64,000 nt of DNA from a bacterium (GTDB lineage: Bacteria; Electryoneota; Electryoneia; Electryoneales; Electryoneaceae), in contig JAHLLH010000003.1 of NCBI GenBank assembly GCA_020444265.1, positions 186,001 to 250,000 of the forward strand, read 5' to 3'. The notes under the pieces are model-generated. The model was not told where the DNA came from and searched no databases. It saw only the letters and a program-made list of their open reading frames with translations. Position numbers and translations under genes: made by a program. Below are positions 14,746-23,179 of this stretch, one piece after another (position 1 is the stretch's first letter; the number at the start of each line of letters is the position of its first letter).

Positions 14746-15657
14746 TCACCGATTTCCTTCCGGCGTAGCGGGAAGGGTCTGTAAATATTTCCAGAGGGCT
14801 GTCAGCTCGACATCTGTCATCTGCCCGAAGTTCGCCCAGGGCATAATGGGATCGACCACACTCTCGTCCGGTCGCAGTCCGAAACGCATGGCGACGATGA
14901 AGTCCTGCTGGTCCCAAGTGCCCAGGCCGGTCTCCGTATCTGGGGTCAGGTTCGTTGCTGGAGGCCAATCTGGAGGACCGATCGGAATGGCCCCGCCGGA
15001 ATAACCTGCTCCATGGCAACCGGTGCAACTGGTCGCGAGATAAGCCCCGTATTCAACTGTCGGACCTGCTTCAGGCTGACCGGGGTGGTCACCCTTGTGA
15101 TCAATAATCTCTGCACTGATCAAGGGGGCCTTGTTAAAAGCGAGCAGACCTCGCGCTACAGGGCCAAGCTGTGGTCGATCATAATGGCTGTCAACTGCCG
15201 GGATCGATTCGAGGTAGGCGATCAGGTCCGCCAGATCCTTGTCCCCGATAAAGTAGTACTCCTCCGAAGGCATCATTACCAACCCTCGACCCTCCGGACT
15301 GACACCATGACGGATGGCTCGGACCCAATCTTCAGTGGAGTAATCGGCCGGCAATCCACCCTCACCTCTTGTCAGGTTGGGACCCGCTAAATAGCCCATA
15401 GCCGGATTATCCATGACCACATCACCAGCCAGGTTGGCTCCATGGCAATCAATGCAGCCACGTGTGATCGCGAGATGTTGCCCCCGAGAAATGGAAAGTG
15501 AATCCGATGTAACTTCGATTTGGACAACGGGAATCGTGTAGGCGCGATTCAACCTGTTGTTGCTCGCGGTAAAGATGTAGAGCACGAACAGCAAGATGAT
15601 GCCTACCAGTGTTCCCACCCCAATCAAAACCCCCCGAACAGCAGGATGTACGCGCAT
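14746..15657 (-). CDS. Membrane-anchored diheme cytochrome c
   Basis: This 303-aa protein has an N-terminal helix (VLIGVGTLVGIILLFVLYIFTA, about residues 9-30) that should anchor it to the inner membrane with the rest in the periplasm. Two class I cytochrome c domains follow. The first has CIDCHGANLAG (about residues 68-78), with a methionine-containing segment later in the domain. The second has CTGCHGAGYSG near residue 215, with distal-ligand candidates in PIMPWANF. The arrangement is like diheme cytochromes that accompany dehydrogenases or oxidases. It starts at ATG 15655-15657. No partner enzyme lies next to it. The redox operon and the small sigma54-driven peptide are its neighbours, which suggests a local electron-transport cluster. 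Confidence 0.88.
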   Translation of the reverse strand: MRVHPAVRGVLIGVGTLVGIILLFVLYIFTASNNRLNRAYTIPVVQIEVTSDSLSISRGQHLAITRGCIDCHGANLAGDVVMDNPAMGYLAGPNLTRGEGGLPADYSTEDWVRAIRHGVSPEGRGLVMMPSEEYYFIGDKDLADLIAYLESIPAVDSHYDRPQLGPVARGLLAFNKAPLISAEIIDHKGDHPGQPEAGPTVEYGAYLATSCTGCHGAGYSGGAIPIGPPDWPPATNLTPDTETGLGTWDQQDFIVAMRFGLRPDESVVDPIMPWANFGQMTDVELTALWKYLQTLPATPEGNR

Positions 15658-16203
15658 GGATGCCTCTTGGTTTGTTTGAAAGGCTGAACTGCAACAGCCG
15701 ATGAGTGTATGTTTGACGGTAAAGTTAGGCAGTCCAAACTCCGGTCTGCAAGCGAGATATTGGATTCTTTCAAGTCGTCCACGGTGTATCGGGCTTAAGG
15801 AGAGAGGAAGGCTCGAATCTTGTTAGCTTTGCAGCGTGACCCCGGCGTAGAAGTCGTGCTCCACGAGAGGAGTTTAAAGGACGAGAATGTAATGAAATTA
15901 CATGTAATCATTACGGGCGTTAGGATTGTGTGAGGGGGTGCTGGGGGGCGTTCGAGAGGAAAACAGGAGTAAGGATTGCTTTTCTGATTGGTTTTTCAAG
16001 TTGGCAATTTCGCAATATTTCACATTTTACAATGAGTTGGTCCCCGTGCTCCACACAATTGATCAAAACAAGATTTTTGTTTGTTTGCTGTGAACATGTG
16101 CCTTGACTGTGGCATTTCGATACGCTAAGCTATTTGTGAGTCGGGATGGGAAGATACGGAGATGCCTTGATTTGATCGCTTGAGAATCTTGTTTGTTGGG
16201 AAT

Positions 16204-16233
16204 CGGAAGAACGCCGGCGTGACCGGAAGAACG
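16204..16233. repeat. Pair of direct repeats CGGAAGAACG
   Basis: CGGAAGAACG occurs at 16204-16213 and again at 16224-16233. The 20-bp period is about two helical turns, the spacing expected of a protein binding the same DNA face. It lies about 360 bases upstream of the TonB receptor gene. Confidence 0.5.
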
Positions 16234-16432
16234 TTTTCGGTTCCATTCTTTGCTACGTTGTTAGGGAAACATTCTCATTAGAACACTGATCATATCATTC
16301 TCGAGTTTCAGACGACAGGATGAGTTTCAGTGTCCTCCCACTCTTGACTTGAAGATGCACTGCTTTTCCGAGAGGCAGATGTGTCTTCCTCTACCAAAAA
16401 CATAACTGCTTGCTTTGAGCTTGATGAACGCT

Positions 16433-16548
16433 ATGCGTTTGCACCGGGTAAACGCATGCAGATAAAAGCTTTGAGCAGAAAAGAACTCGACGTTCGCGTC
16501 CGGGGGACGAACCGCTATATCGATTGAGGGGTCGATAGGGGTTGGTCT
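16433..16548 (+). promoter_or_regulatory. Structured 5' leader of the TonB receptor operon
   Basis: ATGCGTTT (16433-16440) and AAACGCAT (16450-16457) form a perfect 8-bp stem with a 9-base loop. A second stem pairs CGTCC with GGACG around 16497-16509. A third pairs ATCGA with TCGAT near 16519-16536. The three successive stems within about 160 bases of the start codon suggest a folded mRNA leader. It matches no riboswitch class I recognise. Confidence 0.35.
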
Positions 16549-16594
16549 GTTGGCTCGTGCGTTGAGGGGTTGTTAACGGAACGAGGTGAGGGTT

Positions 16595-19500
16595 ATGGGC
16601 ACTGGGAAACGTGTTTTGTATGCGTTGCTCTGTGTGGCACTGTTGTTTTCTGTCACCAGCATCGCGACTGCCCAGCAGAAGGGTAAGATCGTCGGACGTG
16701 TCGTTGACGCCGGCACCAACGATCCCCTGATTGGCACCAACATCATAGTTGTTGACACAAAGTTGGGTGCAACAACTGACCTCGACGGCATCTTCTTTAT
16801 CCTCAATGTGCCGCCGGGTGAATATGATGTTGAAGCATCAATGCTGGGGTACAATAAGGTGAAATTCACAGGCGTGCGTGTCAGTGAGGGCCGTACGACC
16901 AACCTGAATTTCCGTCTGGATGAAATGGTCATGCAGGCAGCGGAGGAGGTGACTTATGTCGCCAAAAGGCCGCTGATTGCTCCGGACATGACGGATAGCC
17001 GAACCACGCGTACCTCGGATGATATCCAGCTCATGCCGGTGGAAAACATTCAGGAAGTTATTCGCCTGACGCCTGGTGCGGTGGGTGGAAACTTCCGTGG
17101 TGGTCGTGCGACTGAGGTCAATTACCTGGTTGACGGTGCGACATTCATGGACCCGATGACGGGGACCTACGAGGGCTTCCTTCCGCAGTTGGCATTTGAG
17201 GAAGTCAATGTCGTCACCGGTGGTATTTCAGCAGAATATGGTAATGCCCTCTCCGGTGTTGTCAGCCAGGTGACAAAAGAGGGGTCCGAACGTCTGAATG
17301 GTTCTCTGCTGTACCGCAGCAATGATGCAGGTTCCACCTTCATCGGCTCGCGGGATCAGATGAAAGACATGCAGGCGTCACTCTCCGGTCCGATTCCGAT
17401 CATTCCAGATGCGTTGGGTGACCTCTATTTCTTCGCGACTGGCCAGTACTTCGATACGAAGGGCCGTTTCGCCAACGATGACAGCGTGCTGACCAGCGGT
17501 TTCGGGAAGCTGACCTACAAGCTGAACCCTCAGCAGAAGCTGACCATTTCGGGAACCGTCTCCAATTCGAACTACACTCAGTACGGCCACTTGTGGAGTC
17601 GTACGACGAACGAAGATCGGCTCTACAGCTTTGACGGCCCGGAATTTGTTGATCAGAATGGAGCAAGCTGGTACGGCAACGGCCAGGTGGATACAGAAGA
17701 CCTGAACGGCAATGGCCGACTGGATGCGGGTGAGGATCTGGATGCCGATGATGTGATCGATTCGGAAGACCTCAATCACAACGGACGGTTGGATGAATTC
17801 AGTATGTTCGACCACCTGCCGTTTTACTTCCAGCATACCAATCAGTTCTCGGCCAAGTGGAACCAGGCATCCAGCAGCCGCACCTTCTGGGAGTTGAGCG
17901 TCTCGCGATACGAAACCAAGATGCATTACAACACTCGGGAGCGGTTCAACGAGGACACCAACGGGAACGGCATGCTCGATCTCGAGCCTTCCTACGGATC
18001 AATCGACGACATCCCAGACGACATTTTGAATGCCGACCGGACCTACCTGCGGCAGACCTCTGGCGGTTCCTACTGGTTTGACTACAACCTGAACGGAGAC
18101 GTCGACTACGAGGACCTGAACGGGAACGAGATCTGGGACTGGGACGAGTATGGTCACGATACCGATCTCTTCCGCGACGACAACGATAATGGTTACATCG
18201 ATGCGTCCGAGAATGGCGATCAGGAAGATTGGTTGAGCTGGAACGACATCGTCTTTAACTCGAACTCACGTGATAACGACGATTACTACCTGTACGGCGA
18301 CGGTAAGACCTACAACCGTGCACGCTGGAACAATGACTCCAAGGTGACCTGGACCTTCCGTGGCAGCTTGACCAGCCAGGTCCACAGGTATCACCAGCTC
18401 AAAACGGGAACGGAGTTGAAGTTCTACGAGATCATGGACCATGATGTGGACATGGCCTCCGGTGGTAATGTCTACGGACAGAATTTCGATGCCGAACCAC
18501 GTTTGTATGGTGCCTGGATCGAGGACAAGATGGAATTTGAGGGTCTTGTCCTGAACCTCGGTGTCCGCGCTGACTACTTCGATATTAACTGGCAGGACTA
18601 TCCCGCTGACTTGACCGACCCTGTGGTCGATCCTCAGTCCGGCGGCCAGGTGAAGGATCCGGTTTCGATTGATCCGAAGGCATACTGGAGCCCGCGTCTT
18701 GGTGTAGCGTTCCCGATCACCGAACGTGACCTGCTCTCCTTCAACTACAACCGGAACTTCCAGATTCCGATTCTCCGCTACGCATTTACAAACGTCAATT
18801 GGGACTTCTCGGGTGCTTTCCCAATTATTGGTAACCCGAACCTGGAGCCGGAGCGTACGACCGCTTATGAGTTGACCCTCCGTCACCAGTTCAGCGAAGA
18901 CCTCGTGATTGTCGGTACCGGTTTCTACAAGGATATTTCCGGTCTGACTGATACGCGCCAGGTTTTCTACGATGCTCGTAACTGGTATGGCCTGTACGTC
19001 AACCAGGACTACGGCAACGTCCGTGGTGTGGAGCTGAGCCTGGAGAAGCGTTTCAGCAACTTCTACAGTGGGAACATCAGCTACACCTATTCCGTCGCCA
19101 AGGGTAAATCGTCCACTGCGCGTCAGAACTATGAAAACGCGTGGGCGAACAACCTGATCCGTACGACCGAGAGCTATCTCGACTGGGATCAGCGTCACAC
19201 GATCTACGGGAACATTCAGTTCATGATCCCGAAGGGCACTCGCCTCTTCAACACCCCGGCGCTGGATGAAATGACCCTGAGTCTGATTGGTCGGTACGGA
19301 AGCGGACTTCCCTATTCAAGCCCCGCACGTGACAAGGATCCACCCATCAACGACAAGCGCCTGCCGCATACGCTCAGCTTTGATGGTCGTGTCCAGAAGC
19401 GTGTCAGCTTGAATGAACACACGGGTATCTATGTCTACCTGCAGGCGTACAACATCTTCGACCAGGAAAACATCGACCAGCGTTTCTTCCAGACCAATGC

Positions 19501-19609
19501 CGACATTGGCTGGTACGAGCAGTTTGACGATGTCGATGGCAAATACAACGATCCGCGTTATTACCAGCGTGGTCGCCTGTATCAGTTTGGTGTCGGAATC
19601 GAATTTTAA
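16595..19609 (+). CDS. TonB-dependent outer-membrane receptor with calcium-loop insertions
   Basis: This is a 1004-aa outer-membrane protein. A signal peptide (MGTGKRVLYALLCVALLFSV...ATAQ) is followed by a carboxypeptidase-regulatory-like domain (about residues 25-110, GRVVDAGTNDPLIGTNIIVV). Then come the plug domain (about 125-240, with LTPGAVGG and VNYLVDGATF) and a long beta-barrel ending in aromatic YQFGVGIEF. Unusually, the barrel region has several acidic D.N.NG.LD loops (about residues 370-400, 455-465 and 510-550), resembling EF-hand or dockerin calcium loops. No SusD follows. I chose ATG 16595 over the GTG 9 bases earlier because GAGGTGAGGG sits correctly before it. It is the first gene of a six-gene run and likely imports, or helps display, a large substrate. 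Confidence 0.9.
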   Translation: MGTGKRVLYALLCVALLFSVTSIATAQQKGKIVGRVVDAGTNDPLIGTNIIVVDTKLGATTDLDGIFFILNVPPGEYDVEASMLGYNKVKFTGVRVSEGRTTNLNFRLDEMVMQAAEEVTYVAKRPLIAPDMTDSRTTRTSDDIQLMPVENIQEVIRLTPGAVGGNFRGGRATEVNYLVDGATFMDPMTGTYEGFLPQLAFEEVNVVTGGISAEYGNALSGVVSQVTKEGSERLNGSLLYRSNDAGSTFIGSRDQMKDMQASLSGPIPIIPDALGDLYFFATGQYFDTKGRFANDDSVLTSGFGKLTYKLNPQQKLTISGTVSNSNYTQYGHLWSRTTNEDRLYSFDGPEFVDQNGASWYGNGQVDTEDLNGNGRLDAGEDLDADDVIDSEDLNHNGRLDEFSMFDHLPFYFQHTNQFSAKWNQASSSRTFWELSVSRYETKMHYNTRERFNEDTNGNGMLDLEPSYGSIDDIPDDILNADRTYLRQTSGGSYWFDYNLNGDVDYEDLNGNEIWDWDEYGHDTDLFRDDNDNGYIDASENGDQEDWLSWNDIVFNSNSRDNDDYYLYGDGKTYNRARWNNDSKVTWTFRGSLTSQVHRYHQLKTGTELKFYEIMDHDVDMASGGNVYGQNFDAEPRLYGAWIEDKMEFEGLVLNLGVRADYFDINWQDYPADLTDPVVDPQSGGQVKDPVSIDPKAYWSPRLGVAFPITERDLLSFNYNRNFQIPILRYAFTNVNWDFSGAFPIIGNPNLEPERTTAYELTLRHQFSEDLVIVGTGFYKDISGLTDTRQVFYDARNWYGLYVNQDYGNVRGVELSLEKRFSNFYSGNISYTYSVAKGKSSTARQNYENAWANNLIRTTESYLDWDQRHTIYGNIQFMIPKGTRLFNTPALDEMTLSLIGRYGSGLPYSSPARDKDPPINDKRLPHTLSFDGRVQKRVSLNEHTGIYVYLQAYNIFDQENIDQRFFQTNADIGWYEQFDDVDGKYNDPRYYQRGRLYQFGVGIEF

Positions 19610-19627
19610 GCGGGAAGGAGGAACGGT

Positions 19628-22108
19628 TTGACACGTCTACGACTTGTTGCGCTGGCTGCGGCCATGCTCCTGCTTGGATTCGCACCGAACGCGCTTCATG
19701 CAAGAATCATGAACCAGCCCACGATTAAGGGCCCGAGTGCGCAGATTGCCGCACGTCCCAGCACCGCGTACAAGGTGCATGATGTCGGGACCATGTGGAC
19801 TGCAGTGTCCAACTTCGGGAACTACGGCGAGCCGAATACCCTGCTTCCCTCGGGTGAATGGCCGGCTGGTTCGGAAGTCTACTACATCTGGGAAGGCCGT
19901 TTCTGGTTGGCCGCGATGATCGGTGGTGAACCATTCGTCAGCCATGCGGATTACGGCAACTACGAACTCGACCCAACGGATGGTTCCACTTTCTATTTCG
20001 GGACAGGTCCAAAGTCGATTCAGGATGGCTGGTCGCGTTACGACGATCTTAATTCAGATATCGGTGGTCACACCGTGATCGGCTATGAGGTGTCGCAGCG
20101 TAGTCTTGCCTGGTCGCTTTCCGAGTATGATGACTTCGTCATCTTTTATAAAGAGGTGAAAAACGTCAGCGGTGGACAGCTGAACGGCGCCTTCATGACT
20201 TACGTCTTTGATAATGACGTTGGTTCGGGGCCGGGCGGCGATCCGAGCGATCCGCACCTTGACGACCTTGTCGATTATGATGGGTGGACTCCTCCAGGCG
20301 AAAACACCTACCAGTATGACTGGGTCGATCCGCTCGATCTCGATGGCGATGGGGTCGATGGTTACGATTACTGGGGATGGCCGAAAGGTGATCCGCGTAA
20401 CCCCTTCTGGAATGGCTACAGCCCTGTTGCTGGAGAAGATCCGCCTGCGGACAACCTGCCTGAACATGATGGTATCTACGACGAATACCAGATTTTTCTC
20501 ACCGACAAGGGTGACTACATCCGTTACCAGGTCAGCTGGCCGGATGAGGGGATTGTTGCGGGTGAGCCTGTCATCAACCATTTGACGGGCGACACCCTGC
20601 GCGGGTATCTGCTCTCGCGTAACATGAGCTACATGTTTGATGGTGACTATCCTCAGTCGGGTGAGAACGATGCGGGTGAACGTCATCTCTCTACACCAGT
20701 CTCCGGGTTTATTGGAACACGATTCCTCTACCTCCCTGAAGGGTCGTATGAGTTGAGCAACGAACCGGGTGACACGCTCCCACGTCCTTACTCGCACCAG
20801 TGGTGGAACTGGGAATCTGATCCCGGATCAGACCGCGAAAAATACGAGTATATGACCGGTCAGCATTCGTTATCGGCGGGGCAGAAGTTCATGCCACATC
20901 CGTTCGATTACGGCGCTGGCGCACCGGTTTTCGACTATCGTTATATGATTTCTGCTGGTCCGATCAACGGCTGGGAGGATCAGGAAGTGAAGAAGTTCGT
21001 GATGGTGACCAGCTTGGGCTGGGGCTTGAAAGGACTTCGCGAAAACGTCGATAATGCGATGGTTGCGTACTACCGTGGCGACTTCAACGAGATCGGCGAC
21101 CCGATCCAGGGTCCGGATCCGAACGAGGTGGGTGCCGAGGTTTATGCTGCCTACCAGGATCAACTCGGTTTCTACGGGAACTGGCCGACAACCATCACAC
21201 AGGATGCACACTTCAAGCTTCCGATTCCGCCGCAGATTCCTGATCTGCATTACAGCGCCGCAGACAAGGCTGTGGATTTGGTTTGGGATAGTTCGGCTGA
21301 GACCGCAATTGACAACTTCCTGGGTACACCCGACTTCGAGGGGTACAAGATTTACCGGTCGAAGTACAACGCACAGACCTGGGAGCTGATTGCAGCCTTT
21401 GATGTTGCCGGGACTGGTCCAACCTACTTGTTCACCGGCGACCACGATACGCTCAACCCGATCACTACGGATGGCACGGATCGTATCCTCTTCTCGGATC
21501 CCAACTATGCCTCCATTAAGGAAAGCGGGACGAGTGGGGTGGACTGGAACTACATCCCGATTGATCTGCCGGACATCGTTAACCGGTATTCGGATACGGG
21601 TGGTACGTTCGCTGAGGCCAACGGCGATCCGATTTTCGAGAACATCGAAATACCGGTCAATGGCCTCAAGTATTTCTATACGGTTGTGGCCTACGACCCG
21701 GACAAGCCAAATCTCGGTTTGACTTCGATTGAATCGGCGAAATCCAACTACCGCAAAACCCTTGATGGCGCGCCGGATCCAGTGATTCCACGTCCAGCTA
21801 TTGCTGGCGAGGAAGATCTGTCCAACGTCAAGGTTGTCCCGAATCCATATAAGGGCACAGCGTTGTTCGAATCGCGGTACGAGGATCGTGTCAGCTTCGT
21901 AAACCTCCCGGCTCGGTGCAAGATCTCGATTTTCTCGATGACAGGTGACCTGATTGACGAGATCACAAAGACCGATGCCACTACCGGTGCTGTCTACTGG
22001 GACCTGATCAGCCGTAACGATCAGAAGGTGGTGTCCGGCCTTTACATCTACGCCGTTGAAACACCGGGCGGCGAGAAGAAGATCGGGAAATTCCTGATCA
22101 TCCGTTAA
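19628..22108 (+). CDS. Exported protein of the TonB/PorV cluster, T9SS-like C-terminus
   Basis: This 826-aa protein has a signal peptide (TRLRLVALAAAMLLLGFAPNALHA) and a long beta-rich body with aspartate/glycine-rich segments (for example DLDGDGVDGYDYWG near residue 238). A fibronectin-like segment (about 540-700, with FEGYKIYRS) follows. The C-terminus, VVPNPYKGTALFE ... VSGLYIYAVETPGGEKKIGKFLIIR, resembles the T9SS/FlgD-like beta sandwich. It starts at TTG 19628, directly behind GGAAGGAGG. I do not recognise a named family or catalytic residues. Its place between a TonB receptor (18 bases upstream) and a PorV protein (22 bases downstream) suggests that it is the extracellular partner of that receptor. 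Confidence 0.8.
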   Translation: MTRLRLVALAAAMLLLGFAPNALHARIMNQPTIKGPSAQIAARPSTAYKVHDVGTMWTAVSNFGNYGEPNTLLPSGEWPAGSEVYYIWEGRFWLAAMIGGEPFVSHADYGNYELDPTDGSTFYFGTGPKSIQDGWSRYDDLNSDIGGHTVIGYEVSQRSLAWSLSEYDDFVIFYKEVKNVSGGQLNGAFMTYVFDNDVGSGPGGDPSDPHLDDLVDYDGWTPPGENTYQYDWVDPLDLDGDGVDGYDYWGWPKGDPRNPFWNGYSPVAGEDPPADNLPEHDGIYDEYQIFLTDKGDYIRYQVSWPDEGIVAGEPVINHLTGDTLRGYLLSRNMSYMFDGDYPQSGENDAGERHLSTPVSGFIGTRFLYLPEGSYELSNEPGDTLPRPYSHQWWNWESDPGSDREKYEYMTGQHSLSAGQKFMPHPFDYGAGAPVFDYRYMISAGPINGWEDQEVKKFVMVTSLGWGLKGLRENVDNAMVAYYRGDFNEIGDPIQGPDPNEVGAEVYAAYQDQLGFYGNWPTTITQDAHFKLPIPPQIPDLHYSAADKAVDLVWDSSAETAIDNFLGTPDFEGYKIYRSKYNAQTWELIAAFDVAGTGPTYLFTGDHDTLNPITTDGTDRILFSDPNYASIKESGTSGVDWNYIPIDLPDIVNRYSDTGGTFAEANGDPIFENIEIPVNGLKYFYTVVAYDPDKPNLGLTSIESAKSNYRKTLDGAPDPVIPRPAIAGEEDLSNVKVVPNPYKGTALFESRYEDRVSFVNLPARCKISIFSMTGDLIDEITKTDATTGAVYWDLISRNDQKVVSGLYIYAVETPGGEKKIGKFLIIR

Positions 22109-22130
22109 TTCTCGCAAGGGAGATACGATT

Positions 22131-23114
22131 ATGCGAAAAAGAATTGCACATGCCGTCGCGATCTTGATCGCCATCTCGTTCCTCTTTGCGGGGAGCGCGG
22201 TTCAGGCGCAAGAGTTCGCAAAAGTGGGTACTGTGGGAACACAGTTCCTGAAAATCCCGATCGGGGCACGTGGTGTCGCGATGGGTAATGCTTTCTCGGC
22301 ATTGAGTAACGACCAGACTGCGATGTTCTGGAATCCGGCCGGTCTGGTGAATACCGAAGGTACCGGAGTGATGCTGGAGCAGATCAACTGGCTGGCAGAT
22401 ATCAGCTACAATGCCGTCGGTGTTTCCTATAACATCAACAGTTTCTGGGCGGTGGGTGCCTTTGGTGCCACCCTCGATTCTGGCGAGATGGAGGAAACCA
22501 CCGTCATGCAGCCGGAAGGTACGGGCCGCATGTTCAATACAAGCGACATGATGGCCGGCGTATCCGTCGCTTCGAGGCTGACCGACAAGTTCAGCTTCGG
22601 TGCCAACGTGAAGTATGTACGTGAGAACCTCGACGAAGAAATCGCTTCGACCATGGCGGTGGATGTCGGGACGATGTATGACACACGTTGGAATACCGTC
22701 CGTCTGGCAATGTCTATCCGAAATTTCGGGCCTGAAATCCAGTTGGATGGCGGGTACAACGACTTCGACAACGGGACCCAGCTCGAACAGGAGACTGAGT
22801 TCCTGCCCTATCACTTCCCGATGACCTTCCGCCTTGGTGTGGCAATGGATCCGCTCCTGACCTCCACCCAGCGGTTAACGGTTGTGGGAGAGCTGGAGCA
22901 CCCCAACGACAACCTCGAGCGGGTCAATCTCGGAACCGAGTACGCCTTCCAGGAGATGTTCTTCCTGCGTGGTGGGTACACGTTCCGTCATGACACGATG
23001 GGCCTCTCCGCAGGTGTCGGTGCAAGCTGGAACATGTTCGCAATCGATTATGCTTTCACTGATTTCAGCATTCTCGATAGTGTTCACCGGTTCAGCATCC
23101 AGTTCCACTTTTAA
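22131..23114 (+). CDS. PorV/PorQ-family outer-membrane protein
   Basis: This 327-aa protein has a signal peptide (about residues 1-25, ending AVQAQ) and the family-defining start GTVGTQFLKIPIGARGVAMG...ALSNDQTAMFWNPAGL. The rest is a FadL-like beta-barrel ending in the aromatic strand RFSIQFHF. In Bacteroidota, PorV shuttles T9SS cargo from the translocon to the attachment complex on the outer membrane. Here it lies within an operon of T9SS-type cargo genes, so a dedicated carrier role is plausible. GGGAG precedes the ATG. Confidence 0.88.
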   Translation: MRKRIAHAVAILIAISFLFAGSAVQAQEFAKVGTVGTQFLKIPIGARGVAMGNAFSALSNDQTAMFWNPAGLVNTEGTGVMLEQINWLADISYNAVGVSYNINSFWAVGAFGATLDSGEMEETTVMQPEGTGRMFNTSDMMAGVSVASRLTDKFSFGANVKYVRENLDEEIASTMAVDVGTMYDTRWNTVRLAMSIRNFGPEIQLDGGYNDFDNGTQLEQETEFLPYHFPMTFRLGVAMDPLLTSTQRLTVVGELEHPNDNLERVNLGTEYAFQEMFFLRGGYTFRHDTMGLSAGVGASWNMFAIDYAFTDFSILDSVHRFSIQFHF

Positions 23115-23179
23115 GCGGGAATTCCGCTTCATTCAGCCCAGCCAGGCATGGCGGGAAGCTGAACGAAGGAGGTTGATAT

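Larger units (their letters stand above)
15658..16594. other. Long intergenic region upstream of the TonB receptor operon
   Basis: There is no coding frame I can support in 937 bases. It contains a pair of 10-bp direct repeats (16204-16233) and, in the last 170 bases, several stem-loops including a perfect 8-bp hairpin at 16433-16457. It must hold the promoter of the six-gene operon; I see only a mediocre sigma70 candidate (TTGACT at 16103 with TAAGCT 17 bases on). Confidence 0.55.

Noticed and set aside
16433-16548. Known riboswitch class
   Set aside because: Stem-loops are present, but I could not match them to any consensus such as cobalamin, TPP, SAM or c-di-GMP.
17690-18240. Tandem acidic loops taken as a DNA repeat or CRISPR
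   Set aside because: They are coding (D.N.NG motifs), not regular in length, and have no spacers.
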